DNA of 32,541 nucleotides, taken from Chloroflexota bacterium (GTDB lineage: Bacteria; Chloroflexota; UBA11872; UBA12225). The position numbers and the translations under genes are program-made. The notes beneath the pieces were generated by a model. The model searched no databases. It was not told where the DNA came from and saw nothing but the letters and a program-made list of their open reading frames with translations. The stretch is from assembly GCA_009693165.1 (NCBI GenBank), contig SHXX01000015.1:1-32541 (forward strand), written 5' to 3'. Positions 10,802 through 18,892 of this stretch are shown here, piece by piece (the stretch's first letter is position 1; each line of letters begins with the position of its first letter).

Positions 10802-13666
10802 ATGCCACCAACACCCGCGAGAGTGAAGCCACAGGGCGGAAACCTCGGCAAGAAGCCGTGGCAGAAGCCAATCCCCATGCCCGTCGTGTACGGGTTACCC
10901 GTGGCTGCCTTCATCGCAATCGTCGCCCTCTTCATTACCAGCGACCGTAACTTCCCATCGTTTACCGGTGGCCTATTCTCTGACGGACCGCCCATTGCGG
11001 TCGCACTCTCAGACGCCACGACCTTGACGATCCTGTCCGGCGAAGTCCAGATCAAGCCGAAGGGCGCGCCCGACTGGATGGAGGGCCTCCAGGGGCAGAC
11101 GTTGGCCACGGGCGACAGCATCCGCGCCGCCAAGGATGCCGCCGCCATCGTCACCTACTTCGAGGGATCGACCACCGCCATCGAGGATGAAGCCGAAATC
11201 GTCCTGAGCAAGATCGAGAAGAACCCCAACGGGGTTACCACGGAGATCAGTACCCAGATTGTCGTCGGCAAGACATGGACGAAGGTCGCGCGACTCCTCG
11301 ACCCGGCAAGTTCATTCGCCATGGAGACCCAGTCCGCCGTCGCCGTCGTGAGAGGCACTGAGTTTGCAGTTGGCGTGAACCCCGACGGGTCAACTGTCGT
11401 CACGACCGGCGAGGGTGAAGTTGCCTTGGCGCCACCCGGCGCGCCACCCGGCAGTGCGGTGATCGTGAAAGCCGGTTTCGAGTCCAAGGCCGCCCCGGGG
11501 CAGCCCCCCACTCAGCCACAGCCAGCCCCGCCACCCAAGCGCGCAATGCGCCTTACCCTTGCCTCCCCCGCCGTGCCCCTGGTCACCGACGACAAGGGCC
11601 GCTCGACAGGATGCGTCAAGGTCGGCGAAGTTGCATGCGCCCAGATGGTCAACCAGATCCCCGGGTCCGACTATTCCGGGCCGCAGAGTGAACCCCAGGT
11701 GATCACCTTCGCGCTTGTCGAAGGTAAGGATCGCGCCCTGACCACGAGTTACACCGGAACGGGCGCCGGTGGCGCTTATCACATCCAGGGTGAAGTCATT
11801 GAGGACGGTGCCATCAAGTCATCCACCCAGTTCGCCGCCACTATCAAGCCGAACGAGTCCCAACAGACCGGGCTTACCGCCAAGGGTGACGGTAGCCTGT
11901 CGGACTTTGCCGAACCCGTGATCGTCGATACCCTGCCGTTCAAGGGCGCATTGAGCGCCGCGCTCCTCGGACCGACCCCGACCGGCGAGGCCGGAATGCA
12001 GATCGCGACGTTCTCGGCCCAGAAGACCGCCGCCGCCGGAGCGACGCAGACCGCGATCGTTGCCGCCAATGGAGGCGCATCGCCAACCAGACCATCCCTC
12101 GTAGGTGCATTGCCGACCCAGGACCTTGCATCCCTCAAGAGCCTTGACCCGGCAGCCGCCCAACTGACCCCTCGTGCAAAGGCAACCGTTCCCGCCACCG
12201 AAACTGTCCAACCCGCGCTGGCTGCCGCAAGGGCGAACGGCACCGCAACACCTCCCGGCGCGACCACGGCATCACCCGGCGCGTCGCCTAGCCAGGCACC
12301 GGGAACCCCAACACCGACGCTCGTGACGACGGTCACCACCACCGTGACCGAGACGACGACCGTCACCCCGACATTGGCTGTGACCGGAACCACAACGGTC
12401 ACCACCACCGTGACCCCCACGCTAACCGTCACGGAAACGGTCACCGTAACTGTGACGGAAACGGTCACCGTAACTGTGACGGAAACGACCACGGTGTCGC
12501 CCACACCGACCCTCACCGTCACCGAAACCACGACTGCAACCGTCACGGCTACCGTGACACCAACACCGACACCGAGTGTCACCGCAACCACGACGGTCAC
12601 TCAGACATCCACACCGACCCTGACTGTCACACAGACGCCGACCCTCACACCGACGATCACGCAGACTCCAACCAAGACGGCCACACCAGTCGGCTACACG
12701 GTGCGAGGCAAGACCATCTCGGTTGCTGCGCCGGGCGACACCGGCCGTGAACCGCGGGTGACATTTGATCTCGTCACCGAAACAGGCATCACCGCCCTCG
12801 ATGGCGACCGATCACCGTTCGCGGTAGCCACGCCTCCTTCTGGTGAACTTCTGCTGTCAGACCCGATCAATATCAGCACCTCGGCCGTTTTCACTGGTCC
12901 GATCACCATAGAGATGCCGTTCGACGTCGCGCGCCTTTCCGAGCCAATCGCCCGGGGAGATGTGTCACGCGACAGCATCCGCCTCCTCAAGTGGAGCCCC
13001 AACGCGCGTGACTGGTTTGAACCCGTGGTGACCGGACTGAGTGTCGACACTGCGAGCGGCCGCCTGCTGGCAACGATGTCATCGTTCGATCCGGTCGCGG
13101 CGCAGTCAGGCGTGACCACGCGGGGCGTCAGTGCGTCAGCCACTCGACCCGGCGGAACATTTGTGGTCGCAGTGCCCCGAACAATCGGTTTTGGCGTCGG
13201 GATTGATGGCATCACGAACGTGCGCATCTTCGCGGGCGACAACCTCGCACCCGGCGCAACACTCACCCGGACGATCACGGTGTCGAACACGACCCGCAAA
13301 TCGCTGACCTACCGCCTGAAGACACAACCCACATCCGGCATCGGTGATGGCACGATCCTGTTCACCGACCCAGCGAACGGCCTGCAACTCAACGTTGCAC
13401 GCGCCAGTTTGTCCGCCTTCTATTGCGGACCAATCAAGGTGGACTTCGCGGTTCCAAATGACGATGTTTCAGGGTGCACGACGGGCGTCGCCCCGGTGGG
13501 GAAAGCAAAGATGCTGCGTCCATCGGAGACCGACACGCTCATCCTTACGATCACCTTTCCTGAGGGTGCCGGGAACGAGTTCAACGGCCCCATCAACGGC
13601 CTTGTCGCCACGATTGACTTCGTGTGGAATGCCGTAGAGGTGCCACCGACACCTGCGACCAGATAG
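10802..13666 (+). CDS. FecR-domain membrane protein with Thr-rich linker and TasA-like C-terminus
   Basis: The protein has 954 residues. A single membrane segment at about 29-47 (VYGLPVAAFIAIVALFITS) anchors it, with the bulk outside. Residues about 62-230 form a FecR domain (TILSGEVQI, GDSIRAAKDAAAIVTYFEGS, SAVAVVRGTEFAV). A low-complexity Thr/Val/Pro tract spans about 495-640. It is followed by a beta domain (about 645-775; PITIEMPFDVARL, then LLATMSSFDPVAA). The last 160 or so residues (LAPGATLTRTITVSNTTRKS, ending LTITFPEGAGNEFNGPINGL) resemble the TasA/camelysin (M73-like) domain of SipW-dependent matrix proteins. GGAAG lies 6 bases before the ATG. Gene order ties it to the signal peptidase. 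The TasA-like match is pattern recognition only. Confidence 0.85.
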   Translation: MPPTPARVKPQGGNLGKKPWQKPIPMPVVYGLPVAAFIAIVALFITSDRNFPSFTGGLFSDGPPIAVALSDATTLTILSGEVQIKPKGAPDWMEGLQGQTLATGDSIRAAKDAAAIVTYFEGSTTAIEDEAEIVLSKIEKNPNGVTTEISTQIVVGKTWTKVARLLDPASSFAMETQSAVAVVRGTEFAVGVNPDGSTVVTTGEGEVALAPPGAPPGSAVIVKAGFESKAAPGQPPTQPQPAPPPKRAMRLTLASPAVPLVTDDKGRSTGCVKVGEVACAQMVNQIPGSDYSGPQSEPQVITFALVEGKDRALTTSYTGTGAGGAYHIQGEVIEDGAIKSSTQFAATIKPNESQQTGLTAKGDGSLSDFAEPVIVDTLPFKGALSAALLGPTPTGEAGMQIATFSAQKTAAAGATQTAIVAANGGASPTRPSLVGALPTQDLASLKSLDPAAAQLTPRAKATVPATETVQPALAAARANGTATPPGATTASPGASPSQAPGTPTPTLVTTVTTTVTETTTVTPTLAVTGTTTVTTTVTPTLTVTETVTVTVTETVTVTVTETTTVSPTPTLTVTETTTATVTATVTPTPTPSVTATTTVTQTSTPTLTVTQTPTLTPTITQTPTKTATPVGYTVRGKTISVAAPGDTGREPRVTFDLVTETGITALDGDRSPFAVATPPSGELLLSDPINISTSAVFTGPITIEMPFDVARLSEPIARGDVSRDSIRLLKWSPNARDWFEPVVTGLSVDTASGRLLATMSSFDPVAAQSGVTTRGVSASATRPGGTFVVAVPRTIGFGVGIDGITNVRIFAGDNLAPGATLTRTITVSNTTRKSLTYRLKTQPTSGIGDGTILFTDPANGLQLNVARASLSAFYCGPIKVDFAVPNDDVSGCTTGVAPVGKAKMLRPSETDTLILTITFPEGAGNEFNGPINGLVATIDFVWNAVEVPPTPATR
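12431..12490 (+). repeat. 24-bp tandem repeat within the Thr-rich linker
   Basis: The unit ACGGAAACGGTCACCGTAACTGTG occurs perfectly twice (12431-12454 and 12455-12478) and then begins a third copy. It encodes TETVTVTV. The identity at DNA level, including third positions, indicates recent duplication within a tract (about 12316-12690) of looser TVT/TPT repeats. Length variation between strains is likely here. Confidence 0.9.
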
Positions 13667-13693
13667 GTGGCGTCCGTGCACCCATACCCTGGT

Positions 13694-14371
13694 TTATCGG
13701 GATAGCGGTCGCAGAACCTCCAAGTCCTTGCGCATCGCGACGTAAGCGTTGATGCCTGCCGGGTCAGTCCACGGCGAACGCAAGGTGCGCACAACACGGT
13801 AGCCGGCTCGGCGATACGCCCTCTGTGCTGCCTGATTCCGCGCTGCTGTGTGGAGCAAGACCCCACTGGCCCCCGCCCGCACCATCGCTCCCTCAACCCC
13901 TAGCAGGAGGGACCGGGCGACACCCTTCCCCTGCCAATCTGGCCTCACCGCAAGCATCGAAACGTATCCCTCGTCGGGACGGGTCCGTCGACGGGCGAAG
14001 GCAAGCCCCATCGGCCCGAACGTCGCCGGAAGGCGCCACATGTTGCGCCATCCCATCATCTCGGGAAACCGGGGACGCGCGCGCGGGCGGCTGTCACGCC
14101 GGAACTCCTCGACGCCCGGAGGTACTGAAATGATGAAACCGACAACATCACCCACTGCCGAAACCGCGACGGTAGACACTTCAACCCGCGCCGAGAAGGA
14201 CGGGTGCCACATCGCCCCGAGAGTGACAGCATCAACGCCAAGGCCACGCCGGTAATCATCGAAGGCAATGCCGAATACCGTCGCCATTCCATCGGCATCT
14301 GCTGGGGTCGCTTGGCGCAGGTACACCTGGCCAAAAGAGGATGCACCGGTTTGAGGATCATCAGTGCGCAT
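13694..14371 (-). CDS. GNAT-family N-acetyltransferase
   Basis: This 225-residue protein is predicted to transfer an acetyl group from acetyl-CoA to an amine; the substrate is unknown. The N-terminal strand reads VYLRQATPADADGMATVF. The acetyl-CoA-binding motif A is VSMLAVRPDWQGKGVARSLL, followed by the usual NQAAQRAYRRAGYRVV near the C-terminus. The reading frame stays open upstream to 14509, but that stretch translates the tRNA-Asp gene and its terminator, so the ATG at 14371 is the sensible start, although its ribosome site is weak. It converges with the FecR-domain gene ending at 13666, with 27 bases between them. Confidence 0.85.
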   Translation of the reverse strand: MRTDDPQTGASSFGQVYLRQATPADADGMATVFGIAFDDYRRGLGVDAVTLGAMWHPSFSARVEVSTVAVSAVGDVVGFIISVPPGVEEFRRDSRPRARPRFPEMMGWRNMWRLPATFGPMGLAFARRRTRPDEGYVSMLAVRPDWQGKGVARSLLLGVEGAMVRAGASGVLLHTAARNQAAQRAYRRAGYRVVRTLRSPWTDPAGINAYVAMRKDLEVLRPLSR

Positions 14372-14444
14372 GGCAATTCCCGATATCGAACCAGCTGATG
14401 GGAGGCGTTTCGGACGGGGACGGGCAACTTCTCCGGAAACAACA

Positions 14445-14469
14445 AGGCCCCTCCTTGAAGGAGGGGCCT
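14445..14469 (-). terminator. Intrinsic terminator of tRNA-Asp
   Basis: A GC-rich inverted repeat (AGGCCCCTCC...GGAGGGGCCT) with a short loop follows the tRNA 3' end by 4 bases. On the minus strand it runs directly into TTGTTGTTT, a good U-rich tract. It separates the tRNA from the GNAT gene downstream. Confidence 0.85.
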
Positions 14470-14473
14470 CAGA

Positions 14474-14550
14474 TGGCGGTCCCGACGGGATTCGAACCCG
14501 CGATCTCATCCTTGACAGGGACGTATGCTAGACCGCTGCACCACGGGACC
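14474..14550 (-). tRNA. tRNA-Asp (anticodon GTC)
   Basis: The cloverleaf folds fully: acceptor stem GGTCCCG/CGGGACC, D-stem GTGC/GCAT, anticodon stem CGTCC/GGATG with loop CTGTCAA, and T-loop TTCGAAT. The anticodon GTC reads GAC and GAT. The discriminator base is G, as expected for tRNA-Asp. The CCA end is encoded. A promoter upstream and a terminator downstream make it a single-gene unit. Confidence 0.97.
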
Positions 14551-14588
14551 ATGGAACCGGCACCACCGAACAGCGTCAATGACGACGG

Positions 14589-14618
14589 ATTGTATCCGGG
14601 AGAACCCTCCTTCGTCAA
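14589..14618 (-). promoter_or_regulatory. Sigma-70-type promoter for tRNA-Asp
   Basis: Read on the minus strand, TTGACG (14618-14613) and TACAAT (14594-14589) are separated by 18 bases. Transcription would begin about 6-8 bases past the -10 element, giving a leader of roughly 30 bases before the tRNA 5' end at 14550. The spacer contains a small GGAG/CTCC dyad. Confidence 0.75.
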
Positions 14619-14719
14619 TTCGTCTGGTGAGTTGGGCGCATGCCTGGCTCCTAGCAATGCTGATCCCCTACCACGGGTATGGCCGCAGTCAGTTGCCACG
14701 ATTGTGTAACAATGGCTTC

Positions 14720-14983
14720 ATGTGGATCAATCTGGAAGGCCGGTTCGAAGAGTTGATCGAGATTAATGATCGCACTATTGAGTTCATGGATGGGCTCGCC
14801 GACACCCGTCTCAAGTTGGTTGGCAAGGACCAGTGGACGAGCGGCGAGACGGTCGTCACAGGACTGACCCCTGCAGAGGTCATCACCCGGATGGTGATGG
14901 CACGTCGTGCGCTTGTGCACGGCGTGCCCGAAGTGCGACCTCACAAGGAAGACTTGGCAAACTGGGTTCGGCCAGGATCCTGA
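14720..14983 (+). CDS. Hypothetical small protein
   Basis: This 87-residue product starts MWINLEGRFEELIEINDR and is mostly helical in appearance, with balanced charge and no membrane segment or signal. It is not recognised as any family. The open frame reaches back into the tRNA-Asp gene, so the internal ATG at 14720 is preferred; no clear ribosome-binding site precedes it. It lies 93 bases ahead of the ABC permease gene on the same strand but shows no functional link to transport. Its composition looks protein-like rather than random. Confidence 0.5.
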   Translation: MWINLEGRFEELIEINDRTIEFMDGLADTRLKLVGKDQWTSGETVVTGLTPAEVITRMVMARRALVHGVPEVRPHKEDLANWVRPGS

Positions 14984-15076
14984 GTACAAGCCGAAACAAT
15001 CCACACAACCGGATAACCCGCCAGTAACGTGACATTGGCACAGTGACGCCGACGGCAAGAGGTCAGGCTCATTACG

Positions 15077-16006
15077 ATGCAATCGCTCCGCGTTCCACGT
15101 CCGGAAACGACTCTCACGCCTCCGGCGCCGAGGGAGCGGTCACGCGACCTCCTTCTCTTCCTGGCGTTCATCGCCCCGAACGTCATAACGCTTTCCGTCT
15201 TCTCGTACTGGCCGATGATCCGGAACCTGTGGCTGAGTTTTACCTACTGGGACATGATCGCTCCGGAACCGCTGTGGGTCGGCCTCGACAATTGGATCGA
15301 GGTCCTGACCAGCGCCACATTCTGGACGGTCCTGCGCAATACCCTCGTTTTTACCGTGGGTTCAGTCGGCATCACGATCTTGATTGCCATGGCACTCTCG
15401 CTCCTCCTCAACCAGAAGCGCCGGGGACGCAACTTGGTACGCGCTGCAATGTTCGCCCCGGCGATCCTGCCAGGAAGCGCGATCGCATTGGTTTGGACAT
15501 TCCTCCTTGCACCCTACTACGGACTGATCAGCCAGGCCGCGACCGGCCTCGGGATGCCGATGACACGCTGGCAGAACGATCCAGTCTGGGCGATGCCAAC
15601 CGTCATTCTCGTGGTTATCTGGAAATCCACCGGGTACGACGCCGTGATCTTCCTCGCGGGCCTGCAGGGCATCCCACGGGAACTGTATGAGGCAGCGCGC
15701 GTTGACGGTGCCAATGCCTGGCAGCGGTTCGTGAACGTGACCGTGCCAGGCCTCAGCCCGGTTGCTTTCTTCCTGACGGTCACCTCAATCCTCGCAAGCT
15801 TCCAGGCATTCGACATCATCCGCGTGATGACGGGTGGCGGACCAGTGATTGCGACGACAACCCTGATCTATCAGGTTTACAGCGAGGCCTTTGTCGGCTT
15901 CAACGCGGGGCGGGCGGCCACCTACGCGACCATCCTGTTTGGTTTGATGCTTGCCATCACGGTGGTACAGATCCGGATGGTGGAGAAGCGCGTGACCTAT
16001 GAATAG
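15077..16006 (+). CDS. ABC sugar/glycerol-phosphate transporter permease (UgpA/MalF-like)
   Basis: This inner-membrane permease subunit has 309 residues. About six membrane segments are visible (about 25-48, 88-111, 122-146, 170-192, 225-246, 275-297). The EAA loop that docks the ATPase is at 204-222 (YEAARVDGANAWQRFVNVTV). It lacks the extra N-terminal segments of E. coli MalF and is closer in size to UgpA. The next permease overlaps its stop by 8 bases, and the binding lipoprotein follows, so the three form one operon. No ATPase gene is present in the window, so a shared ATPase encoded elsewhere is presumed. The substrate is inferred only from the binding protein. Confidence 0.92.
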   Translation: MQSLRVPRPETTLTPPAPRERSRDLLLFLAFIAPNVITLSVFSYWPMIRNLWLSFTYWDMIAPEPLWVGLDNWIEVLTSATFWTVLRNTLVFTVGSVGITILIAMALSLLLNQKRRGRNLVRAAMFAPAILPGSAIALVWTFLLAPYYGLISQAATGLGMPMTRWQNDPVWAMPTVILVVIWKSTGYDAVIFLAGLQGIPRELYEAARVDGANAWQRFVNVTVPGLSPVAFFLTVTSILASFQAFDIIRVMTGGGPVIATTTLIYQVYSEAFVGFNAGRAATYATILFGLMLAITVVQIRMVEKRVTYE

Positions 16007-16904
16007 CGCCACACTGGCGCCACCGCCACCCACAATCACTGGGCAACGTGACACGCCCAGAACCACCGCAATGGTCCAATCTTCGCGTCTGGCGGGTACT
16101 GTCGCGGCCTACCTCGGTCTCGGCCTCGCCCTCGTGATGGTCGGCATTCCCACCTACTGGGTCGTCATTGGTGCCCTCAAGACAAACCGCGAAATCTACA
16201 CGGTGCCGTCGACGTGGTGGCCACCTAACCCCGCTTGGAGCAACTTCCCGGCAGCATGGGCCGCGGCACCCTTCCCGCGGATGTACTTGAACAGCATCTC
16301 GGTCACCCTCATCAGCACAACCCTGAAACTCGTGAATGCGACGTTCTGTGCATACGCATTCGCGTACCTGCGGGTACCCGGACGAAACATGATCTTCCTC
16401 TTCATCTTGGGTGCGCTCATGATTCCCGAGGAAGTGACCGTCCTCCCGAACTACCTGACGGTGGCATCCCTCGGCTACGTGAACTCAGTAACCGGACTGA
16501 TCCTGCCAACCATCGGGTCGGCCTTCGGAACCTTTTTCCTGCGCCAACACTTCCTTTCGCTGCCACGCGAAATCCTCGAAGCCGCCCGAGTCGATGGCGC
16601 CGGCCACCTTCAGACCCTGTGGCATGTCGTCCTGCCCCTTTCACGTCCTGTCCTCGCCACGCTCATCCTCTTGACCGCCGTGGCAAGGTGGAACGACTTC
16701 CTTTGGCCCCTGGTGGTGACCAGCAAGGACACCATGCGCACCCTCCCCGTCGGCATCTACTTCCTGTTCACGCAGGAAGGCACCACCGAATGGGGAGTGG
16801 TTCTCGCGGGCACGATCATCGTGATCGCGCCAATCATCGCCCTCTTCATCGTGGTGCAACGCCACCTGGTCGAGGGGATTGCTGCCGGTGCCGTCAAGGG
16901 GTGA
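15999..16904 (+). CDS. ABC sugar/glycerol-phosphate transporter permease (UgpE/MalG-like)
   Basis: This second permease subunit has 301 residues. A hydrophobic N-terminal segment (about 33-60) ends in IPTYWVVIGALKTNREIY, typical of MalG/UgpE proteins. Further segments follow at about 97-123, 131-150, 160-182, 215-235 and 268-290. The EAA loop is at 193-212 (LEAARVDGAGHLQTLWHVVL). Translation starts within the end of the previous permease gene (ATGAATAG), preceded by GGAGAAG. It pairs with the first permease to form the transport channel. Confidence 0.92.
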   Translation: MNSATLAPPPPTITGQRDTPRTTAMVQSSRLAGTVAAYLGLGLALVMVGIPTYWVVIGALKTNREIYTVPSTWWPPNPAWSNFPAAWAAAPFPRMYLNSISVTLISTTLKLVNATFCAYAFAYLRVPGRNMIFLFILGALMIPEEVTVLPNYLTVASLGYVNSVTGLILPTIGSAFGTFFLRQHFLSLPREILEAARVDGAGHLQTLWHVVLPLSRPVLATLILLTAVARWNDFLWPLVVTSKDTMRTLPVGIYFLFTQEGTTEWGVVLAGTIIVIAPIIALFIVVQRHLVEGIAAGAVKG

Positions 16905-16963
16905 CGGCCACTGAAACACGACGCGGGGGTGTTGTGGCGCGCGAACAGGAAGGAAACGCACAC

Positions 16964-18292
16964 ATGAATCTGCGTACACGTCGGGGGGCATTGTCCGCCG
17001 CCGGATTGCTCGGGACCGGTATCGCCCTCGCCGCCTGTGGTGGTGACAGTGCGTCCGGCGGAGCCTCTGCCCCGGCCGCGTCGTCGGGTCCGGTCAAACT
17101 CGTCTACTGGGGTGCCTTCGCTGCAAACCTTGGCAAGGCCCAGGAAGAAGTCGTCAAGCAGTTCAACGAATCGCAGAAGACGGTCAGCGTCGAGCACCAG
17201 TTCCAGGGCAGCTACGAGGAACTGGCAAACAAGCTGACCGCCGCTCTTCAGGCCAAGCAGTCACCGGACATCGCCGTCCTGTCCGACGTCTGGTGGTACA
17301 AGTTCTACCTGAACAAGGCCATCCAGCCGCTGGATGACTTGATGAAGGCCGAGAAGGTCGACACCAAGGATTACGTTGACTCCCTGTTCAACGAATACGT
17401 CCAGGGTGGCAAGAGCTACGCGCTGCCATTCGCCCGCAGCACCCCGCTCTTCTACTACAACAAGGACGCCTACAAGAAGGCCGGACTGCCCGACCGCGCC
17501 CCGAAGACCTGGGATGAGTTCGCCAAGGACTTCGCGCCGAAACTCAAGGGTGCGATCGACCCCAAGCAGTTCGTCTTCGCCAACGGTGGCTATTCGGCGT
17601 GGATCTTCCAAGGCGTCATCTGGCAGTTCGGCGGCGCGTACTCAGACAAGGACTTCAAGATGACCATCGGGGATCCAAAGGGCGTCCAGGCGGGTGAGTT
17701 CTACCGCGACAGCATCAAGGCCGGATGGTCCCAATCGGTCAAGAACGATACCGATGAGTTCAAGCAGATGAACGCGGTCAACATCATCAATTCGACCGGA
17801 AGCCTAGTGGGCATCCTTGATGCCGCCAAGGGCAAGTTTGAGGTCGGGACCGGGTTCCTTCCCGAAGGTCCTGCAGGTTTCGGATGCCCGACCGGTGGCG
17901 CAGGAGTGGCCATCCTCTCCGGGCTTGCCAAGGAGAAGCAGCAGGCCTCCATGCAGTACATCGCGTTCGCGACCAGCCCCAAGGTGCAGGCCGTGTGGTC
18001 GCAGCAGACTGGCTACATGCCAGTCCGCAAGGCCGCGATCGAAAGCAAGGAGATGCAGGACTTCATCAAGACCAACCCGAACTTCAAGACCGCCCTCGAC
18101 CAGTTGCCGAAGACCAAGTTCCAGGACAGTGCACGCGTCTTCGTCCCGAACGGGGACCAAATCCTCTCAAAGGGCCTTGAGCGCATCCTCGTCAACCAGG
18201 AAGCTCCTTCTACCGTCTTCAAGGAAGTTGCCGACACGCTGACCAAGGAAGCCGAACCGGTCATCAAGGCCCGCAAGGCACTCGGCGCGTAA
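16964..18292 (+). CDS. Extracellular solute-binding lipoprotein (UgpB-like, family 1)
   Basis: This lipid-anchored receptor captures the transported solute outside the membrane. It has 442 residues. A basic TRRG stretch and hydrophobic core lead to lipobox LAAC with Cys25, then a Ser/Gly/Ala linker. The mature part begins VKLVYWGAF and contains GSYEELANKLTAALQAKQSP, a pattern shared with UgpB (glycerol-3-phosphate or glycerophosphodiester binding), followed by YALPFARSTPLFYYNKDAYK of family 1 binding proteins. An excellent AGGAAGGA site lies 9 bases before ATG 16964. The longer open frame upstream merely overlaps the permease gene. The TRRG motif hints at possible Tat export. The exact solute is unproven. 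Confidence 0.93.
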   Translation: MNLRTRRGALSAAGLLGTGIALAACGGDSASGGASAPAASSGPVKLVYWGAFAANLGKAQEEVVKQFNESQKTVSVEHQFQGSYEELANKLTAALQAKQSPDIAVLSDVWWYKFYLNKAIQPLDDLMKAEKVDTKDYVDSLFNEYVQGGKSYALPFARSTPLFYYNKDAYKKAGLPDRAPKTWDEFAKDFAPKLKGAIDPKQFVFANGGYSAWIFQGVIWQFGGAYSDKDFKMTIGDPKGVQAGEFYRDSIKAGWSQSVKNDTDEFKQMNAVNIINSTGSLVGILDAAKGKFEVGTGFLPEGPAGFGCPTGGAGVAILSGLAKEKQQASMQYIAFATSPKVQAVWSQQTGYMPVRKAAIESKEMQDFIKTNPNFKTALDQLPKTKFQDSARVFVPNGDQILSKGLERILVNQEAPSTVFKEVADTLTKEAEPVIKARKALGA

Positions 18293-18366
18293 GGCAGTTG
18301 CGTCGGGTTGGCCACGTCGCAACACCCAACGGTGCAGCTCATTTGGCCCAACCGGACACCCGCACG

Positions 18367-18399
18367 GTGCCGGTCCGTCCTCCGTGGGGGGACCGGCAC
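18367..18399 (+). terminator. Hairpin downstream of the binding-protein gene
   Basis: GTGCCGGTCC and GGACCGGCAC form a perfect 10-bp stem around a 13-base loop, 75 bases after the lipoprotein gene and just before the tRNA promoter. No U-tract follows, so it may end transcription by a factor-assisted route or protect the mRNA end. Confidence 0.55.
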
Positions 18400-18405
18400 G
18401 CCGTT

Positions 18406-18413
18406 GCTATACT
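18406..18413 (+). promoter_or_regulatory. Extended -10 promoter for the tRNA cluster
   Basis: The last bases of TTGCTATACT give TGC?TATACT-type spacing, with TATACT at 18408-18413 preceded by TGC. A start near 18420 would place the tRNA-Leu 5' end (18424) just downstream. No -35 is recognisable because that position is inside the preceding hairpin. Confidence 0.5.
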
Positions 18414-18423
18414 AGGAGTGATT

Positions 18424-18514
<91 letters not shown>

Positions 18515-18551
18515 TTACACACACTGGTCCACGCTAAGGGATGATCGGAAC

Positions 18552-18624
18552 GGGCGGTTAGCTCAGCTGGTAGAGCACGGCGTTTACACCGCCGGTGTCG
18601 GGGGTTCGAGCCCCTCACCGCCCA
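18552..18624 (+). tRNA. tRNA-Val (anticodon TAC)
   Basis: The acceptor stem is GGGCGGT/ACCGCCC, the D-stem GCTC/GAGC, and the anticodon stem CGGCG/CGCCG with loop TTTACAC, giving anticodon TAC. The T-loop is TTCGAGC. CCA is not encoded (CCC follows), so it is added after transcription. Confidence 0.96.
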
Positions 18625-18683
18625 CCCGGCGTTGCTTGCTGGCCGTTCCAGACCTCTCGGGTGCCACCTTGGCGTTCTGGCCT

Positions 18684-18756
18684 GCCGAGATAGCTCAGTT
18701 GGTAGAGCATGCGACTGAAAATCGCAGTGTCGACAGTTCGATTCTGTCTCTCGGCA
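18684..18756 (+). tRNA. tRNA-Phe (anticodon GAA)
   Basis: The acceptor stem is GCCGAGA/TCTCGGC, the D-stem GCTC/GAGC, and the anticodon stem TGCGA/TCGCA with loop CTGAAAA, giving anticodon GAA. The T-loop is TTCGATT. CCA is not encoded. It is the last member of the Leu-Val-Phe cluster. No terminator is visible in 18757-18892, which otherwise appears empty. Confidence 0.96.
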
Positions 18757-18892
18757 CCCCCCCAATCCTCGCTTCGCGCATGCCGGTCTCATCGGGCCCG
18801 TCGATGGATTCCAATGCCTCCGGTCGTTCGCGAATGACCCGTCCCAAGGCACAGGCCCACCAGTTGAGCAAGCGCGTCGGGCGGATATTGCC

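Noticed and set aside
12431-12490. CRISPR-like repeats
   Set aside because: Units are directly adjacent without spacers and encode in-frame TETVTV; no cas genes are present.
11779-12600. 273-residue valine-rich minus-strand frame
   Set aside because: It is the antisense of the Thr/Val repeat tract, where the complement of threonine codons stays open; no ribosome site or family motif.
14372-14509. N-terminal extension of the GNAT acetyltransferase (begins RSRVRIPSG)
   Set aside because: It is the translation of the tRNA-Asp 3' half and its terminator; the true start is the ATG at 14371.
14525-14719. Upstream extension of the small protein at 14720
   Set aside because: It starts inside the tRNA-Asp gene and runs through that tRNA's promoter.
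16235-16963. Upstream extension of the solute-binding lipoprotein
   Set aside because: It overlaps the permease gene in another frame; the ATG at 16964 has a strong ribosome site and begins a proper lipoprotein signal.
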